DNA of 64,000 bases, taken from the NCBI RefSeq assembly GCF_038050375.1, contig NZ_CP150886.1, positions 248,001-312,000 on the forward strand, in the 5' to 3' direction. The position numbers and the translations under genes are program-made. The DNA comes from Okeanomitos corallinicola TIOX110 (GTDB lineage: Bacteria; Cyanobacteriota; Cyanobacteriia; Cyanobacteriales; Nostocaceae). Shown here in pieces: positions 48,400 through 56,319 of the stretch. The first letter of the stretch is position 1, and every line of letters starts with the position of its first letter. The notes beneath the pieces are model-generated. The model had not been told where the DNA came from, did no database searches, and saw only the letters and a program-made list of their open reading frames with translations.

Positions 48400-49092
48400 C
48401 TATTTTTCCACAGGAATATCAGAGACTTGTAACTTTAGTTTTTGCGCTGGATAATCCGTGAGAGCTAGTGATATGCTACCAACATTATCTAGTAAAGCTG
48501 TAGGAATGCTGATAGTACCTGTAAATGTTGGTCCATTTGCTGGTAACTCTGCTGGTAATCCTTCTGTAATCGCGCTTAGGGTTCTACCTTTATCGTCTGT
48601 AACATCTAAAAAACTATATAAAAATCTGACAGAGTCAGCACCTTGATTTTGCATTTTCACTCTTACTAATAAATCCCCACCGGAGTAACGAACAGATTGT
48701 ACAGACATAGATACACCTTCGCTGTCAGAAACAATAGGAAATCCTGGTTTTAGTTTTTCTTGAGCTACTTCTTCCTGCTTTTCTGTTGTTTTTGTCTTTT
48801 GAGGTTTGATTTCATCATTATCTTGAGTGGTTTTTTTCGCTGTTTTATTTTCCTGGATTCTGGCTTTGGTACTTTTGATGATGTCTTCCTCTTTTAACAG
48901 GGTGATTCCTACCTGTTGCACTTTGTTATTATTACTACTAGAAAATTTGGTGGTAGGACGACCATCCGGTGACGATACACCCTTGAGGGCAGAGCTACCC
49001 ATGGTAAACCCTAAAAATGCACTGACAGAACCTGCTCCCAGCATGAGAGTTAACAATACCAAGGTGAGAATTACAGTGGAATTTATTTTCAT
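48400..49092 (-). CDS. membrane-anchored protein with beta-sandwich domain, unknown
   Basis: The 230-residue product has an N-terminal membrane anchor (MKINSTVILTLVLLTLMLGAGSVSAFLG), a Lys/Glu/Thr-rich linker (about 65-120), and a C-terminal DUF4352-like beta domain (VSMSVQSVRYSGGDLLVRVKMQNQGADSVRFLYSFLDVTDDKGRTL). Such domains often bind partner proteins outside the membrane. The ATG at 49092 puts the anchor at the N-terminus. It ends 36 bases before the CNNM gene on the same strand, so the two may be cotranscribed. Confidence 0.82.
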   Translation of the reverse strand: MKINSTVILTLVLLTLMLGAGSVSAFLGFTMGSSALKGVSSPDGRPTTKFSSSNNNKVQQVGITLLKEEDIIKSTKARIQENKTAKKTTQDNDEIKPQKTKTTEKQEEVAQEKLKPGFPIVSDSEGVSMSVQSVRYSGGDLLVRVKMQNQGADSVRFLYSFLDVTDDKGRTLSAITEGLPAELPANGPTFTGTISIPTALLDNVGSISLALTDYPAQKLKLQVSDIPVEK

Positions 49093-49269
49093 CGCTAATA
49101 ATCTATTACAAGCTAACAATAATTGTTTTAAAAGGATTATGACGTTAATGCCCGATTATGGAAACTAACTTCATCATTATTCTGCAAAAAAGTATCAAAC
49201 CGCTATCATTCTCTGAATTTGTAATTAACAAAGTTTCATCATTAGATTCTATAAGCTCAGAAATTTTTT

Positions 49270-49298
49270 TTGTTAACTCTATAAAAATATGCTATAAT
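49270..49298 (+). promoter_or_regulatory. tRNA promoter with extended -10
   Basis: TTGTTA (49270-49275), a 17-base spacer ending in TGC and TATAAT (49293-49298) give a near-consensus promoter with an extended -10 element, 65 bases before the tRNA. Confidence 0.8.
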
Positions 49299-49363
49299 TG
49301 CCTACGTGTGTTTATCTAAAAGTCAAAAGTACATAAACTTAGACTAGATGATAACAAAAACGC

Positions 49364-49436
49364 GCGCCTTTGGCCGATTGGGGAGGCAACGAACTCATAA
49401 TTCGTCTTCAGGCTGGTTCGATTCCAGCAGGGCGCA
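49364..49436 (+). tRNA. tRNA with CAT anticodon (elongator Met, or Ile2 if lysidine-modified)
   Basis: The 73-base cloverleaf has acceptor GCGCCTT/AGGGCGC (one G-U pair), D-arm GCC..GGC with a G-rich loop, anticodon stem ACGAA/TTCGT with loop CTCATAA, T-arm GCTGGTTCGATTCCAGC and discriminator A. CCA is not encoded. The paired G1-C72 excludes the initiator type. Which of Met or Ile2 it is cannot be settled by eye. Confidence 0.88.
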
Positions 49437-49911
49437 CTTTACAAAACAACTTCATATCGCACATCATCTAGACGAATTATGATTTCGCCGTATACTCTTG
49501 TAATACTGGTAAATAGAGTAATTAACTAGCAGTATTTTAAGGTGAAGATGGAAGCTTTTGCAGTGGATAAGTAGTTGCCTACTTTCTCCCAGTTTTCTCT
49601 CAATACAACCATTGTATCGCCAAAACAACAACTTACGGGTAATTGGTTGATTATGGTTTCGCCCATTCGCGCTGTTACTTTGTGTTATTTGTGTAAATCC
49701 TGTAACAATTAAACGCAGATGAAGAAATATGGATTTAGATAGATAATAATGATTGTAGAATTTTCACGTTTATCTGTTTCTAAAATAGATTAAACTGAAA
49801 GTTAAGATGATGGTGTACAGAATTGGCAAGTTGATTATTTCTGATTTTACATCTGTGTTTATCTGTGGTTAATTATTATTTAGCCAGTAAAGTATTAAGG
49901 TGTAGTTAAAA
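49437..49911. other. 475-bp spacer before era
   Basis: No gene was seen. A compact hairpin, AAGTAG-TTGC-CTACTT with outer GGA/TCC pairs (about 49567-49590), is the only strong local structure; no T-run follows it. The stretch from 49700 contains degenerate dispersed sequence of the AACGCAGATGAAGAA type. Confidence 0.5.
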
Positions 49912-50868
49912 ATGATTGATAGTAATAATGATATTTTATCATTTTCCGAAGCAGTAACAATCCCTCAAGCTGCTCCTAATTTTAAATCCGGTTTTATTGG
50001 CATTATTGGCCGTCCTAATGTGGGTAAATCAACTTTGATGAATGAGTTGGTAGGACAAAAAATTGCGATTACTTCTCCTATTGCTCAAACTACTAGGAAT
50101 CGTTTACGGGGAATTTTAACTACTGAAAAAGCGCAGTTAATTTTTGTAGATACTCCGGGAATTCATAAACCCCATCATCAATTGGGAGAAGTGTTGGTAA
50201 AAAATGCCAGAATTGCGATTGAGTCGGTGGATGTAGTTCTGTTTGTAGTTGATGGTGCGGTTGTTTGTGGTGGTGGCGATCGCTTTATTGTGGATTTACT
50301 TAAAGGTAGTCAAATACCAGTAATTTTAGGGATTAATAAAGTTGATCAACAACCTTTAGAGTTTCAACAAATAGATGAAAGTTACTTACAGTTAGCTAGG
50401 GAAAATAAATGGCAAGCTGTTAAGTTTTCTGCCTTAAATGCTACGGGTTTATTAGAATTACAAGATTTATTAATTGACAATTTAGAACCGGGTCCTTTTT
50501 ATTATCCACCGGATTTGGTTACTGATCAACCGGAAAGATTTATTATGGGTGAATTGATTCGAGAACAAATTTTATTGTTAACCCGTGAAGAAGTTCCCCA
50601 TTCTGTGGCGATCGCCATTGATTTAGTCGAAGAAACCCCAGCTATTACCCGTGTTCTTGCTACTATTCACGTTGAAAGAGACTCCCAAAAAGGCATTTTA
50701 ATTGGTAAAGGTGGGACAATGCTAAAGTCTATTGGTAGCGCTGCACGGCAACAAATTCAAAAACTAATAGCGGGTAAAGTTTATTTAGAATTGTTTGTGA
50801 AAGTACAACCAAAATGGCGACATTCAAGAGTTAGGTTAGCAGAATTGGGATATAGAGTTGAAGAATAG
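49912..50868 (+). CDS. era: GTPase Era
   Basis: Era is an essential GTPase that matures 16S rRNA and the 30S subunit. The 318-residue protein has G1 GRPNVGKST (about residues 33-41), the switch ITSPIAQTTRNRLRG, G3 DTPGIH, G4 NKVD (about 144-147), G5 SALNATG, and the C-terminal KH domain (about 225-310; IHVERDSQKGILIGKGGTMLKSIG). A 25-residue N-terminal extension before the G domain is usual in cyanobacteria. AAGGTG lies 9 bases upstream of the ATG. Confidence 0.97.
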   Translation: MIDSNNDILSFSEAVTIPQAAPNFKSGFIGIIGRPNVGKSTLMNELVGQKIAITSPIAQTTRNRLRGILTTEKAQLIFVDTPGIHKPHHQLGEVLVKNARIAIESVDVVLFVVDGAVVCGGGDRFIVDLLKGSQIPVILGINKVDQQPLEFQQIDESYLQLARENKWQAVKFSALNATGLLELQDLLIDNLEPGPFYYPPDLVTDQPERFIMGELIREQILLLTREEVPHSVAIAIDLVEETPAITRVLATIHVERDSQKGILIGKGGTMLKSIGSAARQQIQKLIAGKVYLELFVKVQPKWRHSRVRLAELGYRVEE

Positions 50869-50899
50869 GTTTAACAGATTGGTAATGGGTAATAACAAC

Positions 50900-51580
50900 T
50901 TACAACACCAATCGCCCATAAATTGCTGTAGGTTGATGAGATAACCAAGCCCACATTTGATCACCATAGGAAAAATGCCACCATTCTCTGGGGTTGCGTG
51001 TAAATCCCACTTGCATCATCACATCATTCAACAACTGTCGTAATTGATGAAATTCTGGGTTTTTATTAATAAAAAAATCGGGGTAGGAACGATCAGACAT
51101 TTCATCAATGGGTGAACCCATATTCACAACTTCCCCATGATTATTTACTAAAGTAATATCCACCGCAGCACCTGTACTATGAGGGGGAGGAGTATTCATA
51201 TCTAAACTTGGTACAGCCCAAATATCATAAACTTGTTGCCAAATTGCTGCTAATTCTTGGGGTGATAAATCTGATTTTTTTAGTTCTTTTTCTGTTACAG
51301 CTTGTGCAAAACTATAATCAACCATAAACTGTTGTACAGCCACTGGGCGGTAAGCGTCAAATATTTGAATATACCAATCAGGATGTAATGAATGTAGATA
51401 ATTCTGAGCAGCAATTAATTTTTCAACAACAGTTTTTCGCAGAAAATAAGGTGAATATTTTCCATAATTAGCACCTAATTTTTCGTAAGGATGGGGAGTT
51501 TCTACAGCGAATAATTCTAGAGGTATTTTGACTAAAATTTCGCCAGATTCAATGATATTAATTTTATGATATGGACGCAT
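50900..51580 (-). CDS. D-Ala-D-Ala dipeptidase, VanX-like (peptidase M15D)
   Basis: These zinc enzymes cleave D-Ala-D-Ala and recycle peptidoglycan. The 226-residue protein has IQIFDAYRPVAVQQFM (about residues 72-87, with the Arg that stabilises the transition state), PPPHSTGAAVDITL with the His and Asp zinc ligands, and REWWHFSYGDQMWAW with the catalytic Glu and third zinc ligand His. There is no vanA/vanH here, so it is a housekeeping dipeptidase, not vancomycin resistance. No signal peptide is seen, implying cytoplasmic location. Confidence 0.9.
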   Translation of the reverse strand: MRPYHKINIIESGEILVKIPLELFAVETPHPYEKLGANYGKYSPYFLRKTVVEKLIAAQNYLHSLHPDWYIQIFDAYRPVAVQQFMVDYSFAQAVTEKELKKSDLSPQELAAIWQQVYDIWAVPSLDMNTPPPHSTGAAVDITLVNNHGEVVNMGSPIDEMSDRSYPDFFINKNPEFHQLRQLLNDVMMQVGFTRNPREWWHFSYGDQMWAWLSHQPTAIYGRLVL

Positions 51581-51615
51581 AATTTTTATTGATAAACTAA
51601 AAAATTACTAATTTT

Positions 51616-51861
51616 TCATTCATGATCTTGACAACATGAATGTTTTTCCTTTTCAGGAACAGGATCATAACCTCCAGGGTGGAAGGGATGACAACGTAGA
51701 ATTCGCCCAATAGCCATCCAGCTACCACGGATAACCCCAAAACTTTCAATAGCTTGAATAGCATACATTGAACAAGTAGGTTGAAAGCGACAAGTGGGGG
51801 GAAATAGGGGAGAAATAAACAACCGATAACCCTTAATTAGCCAAATTAATAATATTTTCAT
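51616..51861 (-). CDS. yidD: membrane protein insertion efficiency factor YidD
   Basis: YidD helps insert inner-membrane proteins together with YidC. The 81-residue product [34 protein letters not shown], continuing [20 protein letters not shown], matches the family throughout and includes the three conserved Cys. The His/Cys-rich tail (KHSCCQDHE) is an added feature. The ATG at 51861 is preferred to a TTG two codons earlier. yidD is divergent from the next gene. Confidence 0.95.
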   Translation of the reverse strand: MKILLIWLIKGYRLFISPLFPPTCRFQPTCSMYAIQAIESFGVIRGSWMAIGRILRCHPFHPGGYDPVPEKEKHSCCQDHE

Positions 51862-51888
51862 GACCAAATCGTTTACAGTAGTATCGAA

Positions 51889-52620
51889 GTGCTAGAATCA
51901 TCAGTTACGCCATTGTTTACTACATTTCCTAGTTTAGAATCTACTTTCCCATTGTGGCTGCAAATTAGCATCTCTGCTGCTTGGGTATTATTGATAATTC
52001 TCATCGCTTGGTTGGTGAGTCGCTTTACTGACAGCGAACCCGAAATTATTCGTAAAATAGTTCATATTGGCACAGGCAATGTAATTTTACTAGCCTGGTT
52101 ACTAAATATTCCTGCCATAGTTGGGATTACAGCTGCTATTTTAGCTAGTTTAATTACTCTATTATCCTACATTTTTCCGATTTTACCAGGAATTAATAGT
52201 GTTGGTCGTCAAAGTTTGGGAACATTTTTCTATGCTGTTAGTATTGGGATTTTAGTTGCTGTTTTTTGGGATTTGCAACAACCTCAATATGCAGCTTTAG
52301 GAATTCTTACTATGGCTTGGGGTGATGGACTAGCGGGTTTAATTGGGAGAAGATTTGGTCAGCATAAATATCAACTGTTTGGCTCAAATAAAAGCTGGGA
52401 AGGTTCTTTAACTGTAACTCTTGTGAGTTTATTGGTTTGTATTTTAATTTTATTGGCGACACAAGGTAATAGTTGGGAAATATGGTTAATATCAATAGTT
52501 GTAGCGATAGTAGCTACAGCTTTAGAAGCTATTTCTTTTTTAGGTATTGATAATTTAACAGTTCCTATTGGTAGTGCAGTTTTGGCTTATGGACTGGTGC
52601 AAATTCTAGCTTTGAATTGA
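51889..52620 (+). CDS. phytol/dolichol kinase-like membrane protein (SEC59/VTE5 type)
   Basis: In plants VTE5 phosphorylates phytol released from chlorophyll for tocopherol synthesis; this homologue is likely a prenol kinase. The 243-residue protein has seven or so helices and the family motifs [16 protein letters not shown] (about residues 55-70), [21 protein letters not shown] (about 144-164), [11 protein letters not shown] and [23 protein letters not shown] start at 51889 begins the frame; 27 bases separate it from the divergent yidD start, so the two share a very short promoter region. Confidence 0.88.
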   Translation: MLESSVTPLFTTFPSLESTFPLWLQISISAAWVLLIILIAWLVSRFTDSEPEIIRKIVHIGTGNVILLAWLLNIPAIVGITAAILASLITLLSYIFPILPGINSVGRQSLGTFFYAVSIGILVAVFWDLQQPQYAALGILTMAWGDGLAGLIGRRFGQHKYQLFGSNKSWEGSLTVTLVSLLVCILILLATQGNSWEIWLISIVVAIVATALEAISFLGIDNLTVPIGSAVLAYGLVQILALN

Positions 52621-52870
52621 AATAGAAACCGAAAATCAACAGTAATTACGATAGATTTATTAAATACATTCAAAAAGCTCTGTTATTAAAGAGATAAACT
52701 TTCCATCTTTAGCTTTATCTATAAAAATTTAAATATTTTATATCTACTTTGGGGAGTAAATATAGTAATTTGGATTTATATCCCTAGATTTATGAATTAC
52801 TTAGCGGTAATGCTTATAGTTTGGTTATTAGGTTGTGATTCACCTAATTTCGTAAGTGAGGCTAATAATT

Positions 52871-53242
52871 ATGTCAAATCAAATAAATTCTGCTTTGTTC
52901 GTGACATTATCTGACTACCAACAAGAATTTATTACTGGTGGGGCTGATTTTGAATTGGCTGGTAGTAACTTCGCTAACAGATTAGCAAATCTGCAAGGTA
53001 CTACAGTTTCTGGTCCTAACGGTAGCACCGGTAATTCTATAGGTACAAGTTCTGCTACCAATACCGCAGCGCAAGACTTGTTAGGGTTGGGTGCAGCTAC
53101 TATTCCTGATGTTGGTGCTTTGGGTGCTGCACCTATTCTGAATGGACAAGGAGCAATCGAAGGGCCAATGGCTGGAGCAGTCCCTGTCGCCCCTGTTGGT
53201 GGTGGCGGTCCTTTCGGAGGTGCTGGGGGTCCTTTCGGCTAA
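52871..53242 (+). CDS. double-glycine leader peptide 1 (bacteriocin-like precursor)
   Basis: This 123-residue precursor has a 24-residue leader ending LSDYQQEFITGG, the signature cut by C39 peptidases, followed by a core of about 99 residues. The core starts ADFELAGSNFANR, is rich in Gly, Ala, Asn and Ser, contains NTAAQDLLGLGAATIPD and APILNGQ, and ends in a Gly/Pro-rich tail (VGGGGPFGGAGGPFG). It has no Cys. The core is clearly paralogous with peptide 2. GAGGCTAATAATT precedes the ATG. It is the first gene of a cluster with a C39 transporter downstream; it resembles double-glycine precursors reported in many cyanobacteria. Confidence 0.88.
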   Translation: MSNQINSALFVTLSDYQQEFITGGADFELAGSNFANRLANLQGTTVSGPNGSTGNSIGTSSATNTAAQDLLGLGAATIPDVGALGAAPILNGQGAIEGPMAGAVPVAPVGGGGPFGGAGGPFG

Positions 53243-53625
53243 TGTAGCCTTAGTTTTTTGATATTTTATCTTGTCTAAAAAATCAACTTTTAACTATACC
53301 AGATTGCTTCTTTTATCTAGAGTTGGTAATCTCAAATCAAATTACCCAAGTTTTCTGGACACTTTTATCTAAAATCTGCAATTGTGATTTTTAATTATTA
53401 ACCAGTAATTGCAGATATTCGGTTTTTAGTTATATCAAGCTGTACTTCATAATCTCTGCGGTACGCTTGAGACTAGATTCCATAAATGTTGTGTGTGAGT
53501 TGATTTTTTTAGCAATCTTTAAATAATGGATTCTAGAGGTGATTCTGTTTATTTCACCGAAAACATTAATCAGTTCATTTACTAGAATCCTTTTTTTTAA
53601 AATGATATCATTTAGGCTGAAGATT
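53243..53625. other. 383-bp spacer between peptide genes 1 and 2
   Basis: No gene is assigned. On the minus strand an open frame (53430-53729) contains a protein-like stretch (FGEINRITSRIHYLKIAKK) but overlaps peptide gene 2 and has no good start. It may be a remnant of an older gene. Confidence 0.4.
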
Positions 53626-53961
53626 ATGTCATATATCACCATACCTTTACTTACAGATTTATCTGAACAACAACAGGAAATTATCACTGGTGCTACTGAT
53701 TTTGAGTTAGCTGGTAGCAATTTTGCCAATAGAATTGTGATGTTACGCGGTTTAACATCTTCTGGACCTAATGGTAGTTTTGCTAGTTCTTTTGGTCAAA
53801 GTTCGGAAGTTAATACCGCAGCACAGGATTTTTTAGGATTGGGTGCATTATCTATACCTAATTTTCCAGCTTTAGGACAAGCACCGATTCTTAATGGTTT
53901 ACCATCTTTACCCAGACTTGGTTTAAGAAGTTTAGGCAATTTAATCAATCAAGATACTTAA
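53626..53961 (+). CDS. double-glycine-type leader peptide 2 (Gly-Ala variant)
   Basis: This 111-residue precursor has leader LSEQQQEIITGA, ending in Gly-Ala instead of Gly-Gly, which C39 peptidases also accept. The 88-residue core begins TDFELAGSNFANR and keeps GPNGS, NTAAQDFLGLGALSIPN and APILNG in the order of peptide 1, so the two arose by duplication. The C-terminus differs: a Leu/Arg-rich PRLGLRSLGNLINQD replaces the Gly/Pro tail. The start at 53626 is chosen over an ATG at 53539 because AGGCTGAAGATT precedes it, as in the sister genes. Confidence 0.85.
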   Translation: MSYITIPLLTDLSEQQQEIITGATDFELAGSNFANRIVMLRGLTSSGPNGSFASSFGQSSEVNTAAQDFLGLGALSIPNFPALGQAPILNGLPSLPRLGLRSLGNLINQDT

Positions 53962-54008
53962 TTTTGATAATCTGGCTAATTAATTTACGGTAAGCAAGGC
54001 TGATAATT

Positions 54009-54284
54009 ATGTTATTAAAAATAATCCAACCACCATTATTGATGGAAATACCTAATCACGATCAAGAATTAATCAAGGGTGGTAATAAAGCCCAGATGAG
54101 TAATAATAAATTTACTCAGGAAAACTCTAATACTTTCCAAGCGAATAATGCTGATAAGTTTGGCAATATTTCTCAAGTTCAAACTGATTTTAGTGATGTT
54201 AACAGTGGCGCGCAGTCCATATTATCATCTGATGTGATTGGTCAAAATCAATCCCATGGCATAAATACTTTAACAGCAATTTAA
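54009..54284 (+). CDS. double-glycine leader peptide 3
   Basis: A 91-residue precursor with leader EIPNHDQELIKGG (GG at residues 24-25) and an Asn/Gln/Ser-rich 66-residue core. Core segment DVNSGAQSILSSDV lines up with EVNTAAQDFLGLGA of peptide 2, showing a distant relationship. AAGGCTGATAATT precedes the ATG, as in peptides 1 and 2, only 47 bases after the stop of peptide 2. No Cys is present. Confidence 0.8.
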   Translation: MLLKIIQPPLLMEIPNHDQELIKGGNKAQMSNNKFTQENSNTFQANNADKFGNISQVQTDFSDVNSGAQSILSSDVIGQNQSHGINTLTAI

Positions 54285-54345
54285 CATCATGAGCTAGGAA
54301 TTTTATGATTAGACTTGATGATTTATCAGTTATAGGAAGAGGGGA

Positions 54346-54409
54346 GAGGAGATTCTAATTACTCGCTCAATGTAAGTGAGGACTTTGAGGGAGTTTGAGC
54401 GTTCTCCTC
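54346..54409. promoter_or_regulatory. nested hairpin before the transporter genes
   Basis: CGCTCAA (54364-54370) pairs with TTGAGCG (54395-54401), and the outer GAGGAG (54346-54351) can pair with CTCCTC (54404-54409), across an asymmetric internal loop. It lies in the 425-bp gap between peptide gene 3 and hlyD, which otherwise has no gene. It could attenuate read-through into the transporter genes; no T-run follows, so function is open. Confidence 0.45.
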
Positions 54410-54709
54410 GGTTTTCTCTCAGCGTTGCCTACGTCAGAGATATCAAGAAAAGTTATTACCATAATTGGTTTTAACTTCTCCTATCCCCCACAAACAATTA
54501 TAGATGATGATTAGGAATCTGACACTTTTTTCTCTTGATTTAAGAAATATAAATCTATTGTCATCAGCTTGATAATTTTCACACATAAATATCATCAATA
54601 TCTGTCAAAAGTGAGATGTAAATATACTTGTTTCAGGTTTTGTTGCCGGGATTATATCTAGTATTAATCCCTTTGTTTGTTGATGTTTAAATACAGAGGG
54701 TGCAACACT

Positions 54710-56224
54710 GTGAATTCTTTAGACCGCCACGAAAACTATATTTGGAATACAGTTAGTGATCATAGTTATGATCATTTACATTTAGTAGAAGTAAATGAGT
54801 TTTTACCCCAAATCCAGAAATGGACTAGCATTGGTGTGGGGGTAATGATGACTATATTTGTGGTGGGTGTAGGTTTAACAAATGTGCTTACTTATAAGGT
54901 AACTGTGAAAGTTCCTGCTAATATTAGACCTGTGGGAGAATTAAAGTTAGTTGAATCATCTATTTCTGGTCAGGTACAAAAAATTCTTGTCAAGGCTAAT
55001 CAGGTAATTAATCAAGATGATGCAATCGCCTATATTGACAATTCTCGTCTGCAAACACAGAAACAACAATTAGAAAATATTATTCAACAAAGTAAGTTAC
55101 AACTTTTACAAGTTGATGCTCAAATCGAAGAAATTAATAATCAAATACAAGCACAGACCAACTTAAATAACCGGATAGTTGTTGCTGCACAAGCTGAGTT
55201 TATGGGTACTCAAAGAAACTTTGAAGACCAACAAATTAAGGCTAATGCAGAAATGAAACTAGCACAAGTTGAATTAAAATTTACTAGATTACAATTAGAA
55301 CGTTTACAAAAAGAAAAACTACTAAGTGCAACTATTGAAGAAGCACAAGCAGCTTTAAATTTAGCCAGATTACAAAGAGATAGATTACAAGCAATTGCAA
55401 ATTCTGGTGCTATTTCTCAAAGTATTTTAGAAGAAAAAGAACAAGCTGTTAAATCTGCTCAAGCTAAGTTAGAACAGACTAAAAACAATGCTAAAAATCT
55501 TTGGGAGGAAAAAGAACAAGCTTTGAAAATTGCTCAAACAAATCTAGAAAAAGCAAAAACAGCTATTAATCCTCATGATTCTGCGGTAATTATGGCAGCA
55601 GAAAGAATTAAACAAGAACAAGCTAGAGGTGAAGCAAGTTTAGCAGCTTTAAAAAAAGAATTGCAAACTTTATTACAACAAAAGTTAGAAATTCAAAAGC
55701 AATTAACTCGTACTGATCAAGATTTACAACAAACAAAAACTGACTTAAATAAAAGTATAATTCGCGCACCAATTACTGGTACATTATTACAATTAAAACT
55801 GCGTAACCCTGGACAAGTCGTACAACCTAGTGAAGCCATAGCGCAAATTGCACCTCTTAATGCACCTTTACAAATTAAGGCTTATATTCCTGCTCAAGAT
55901 ATTAATAAAGTAGCCAAAAATCAGAAAGTACAAATGCGAGTTTCTGCTTGTCCCTATCCAGATTATGGAACTCTTAAAGGTATTGTTACAAATGTCGCTC
56001 CAGATGCTTTACCTATTATACAAAATCAACTTAATAATAATACTAATTCTTCCCAAACAATTGGTTATGAAATTACTATTGAACCAGAGACACTGTATCT
56101 CAGTAGAGGTGAAAGCCGATGTCATTTACAATCAGGAATGCAAGGTTTAGCTGAAGTTATTTCTCGTCAGGAAACTGTCATGCAATTTATCCTCAGAAAA
56201 GCCAGATTAATTACTGATTTGTGA
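54710..56224 (+). CDS. HlyD-family periplasmic adaptor subunit of peptide exporter
   Basis: The adaptor bridges the inner-membrane ABC transporter and an outer-membrane TolC-type channel. The 504-residue protein has an N-terminal cytoplasmic tail, one membrane helix (about residues 45-67, SIGVGVMMTIFVVGVGLTNVL), a beta/lipoyl half (VKVPANIRPVGELKLVESSISGQVQKILVKANQVI), a very long Gln/Lys/Glu-rich coiled coil (about 100-330), the second lipoyl half (IIRAPITGTLLQLKLRNPGQVV), and a C-terminal barrel. The GTG start at 54710 has AGAGGG nine bases upstream; an in-frame ATG at 54683 lacks one. It is followed by the ABC gene after 95 bases. Confidence 0.92.
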   Translation: MNSLDRHENYIWNTVSDHSYDHLHLVEVNEFLPQIQKWTSIGVGVMMTIFVVGVGLTNVLTYKVTVKVPANIRPVGELKLVESSISGQVQKILVKANQVINQDDAIAYIDNSRLQTQKQQLENIIQQSKLQLLQVDAQIEEINNQIQAQTNLNNRIVVAAQAEFMGTQRNFEDQQIKANAEMKLAQVELKFTRLQLERLQKEKLLSATIEEAQAALNLARLQRDRLQAIANSGAISQSILEEKEQAVKSAQAKLEQTKNNAKNLWEEKEQALKIAQTNLEKAKTAINPHDSAVIMAAERIKQEQARGEASLAALKKELQTLLQQKLEIQKQLTRTDQDLQQTKTDLNKSIIRAPITGTLLQLKLRNPGQVVQPSEAIAQIAPLNAPLQIKAYIPAQDINKVAKNQKVQMRVSACPYPDYGTLKGIVTNVAPDALPIIQNQLNNNTNSSQTIGYEITIEPETLYLSRGESRCHLQSGMQGLAEVISRQETVMQFILRKARLITDL

Positions 56225-56319
56225 TTAGTTATTATTTATTGGTTTTCAGAAAATGCAGATGATAAAAACATAGTTTTATCTTATCTAACTACTGAATTAC
56301 TAAAATACTCACATTTTTT

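Noticed and set aside
50900-51580. Vancomycin-resistance vanX
   Set aside because: The enzyme family fits, but there are no vanA, vanH or sensor genes; a housekeeping D-Ala-D-Ala dipeptidase explains it.
52792-52914. 40-residue frame with a lipobox-like WLLGC, overlapping the start of peptide gene 1
   Set aside because: No ribosome site and overlap with the better supported peptide gene. The resemblance to a lipoprotein signal could be chance; kept only as a curiosity.
53430-53729. Minus-strand frame whose C-terminal part looks protein-like (INRITSRIHYLKIAKK)
   Set aside because: Its upstream half is antisense to peptide gene 2 and there is no credible start; at best a remnant.
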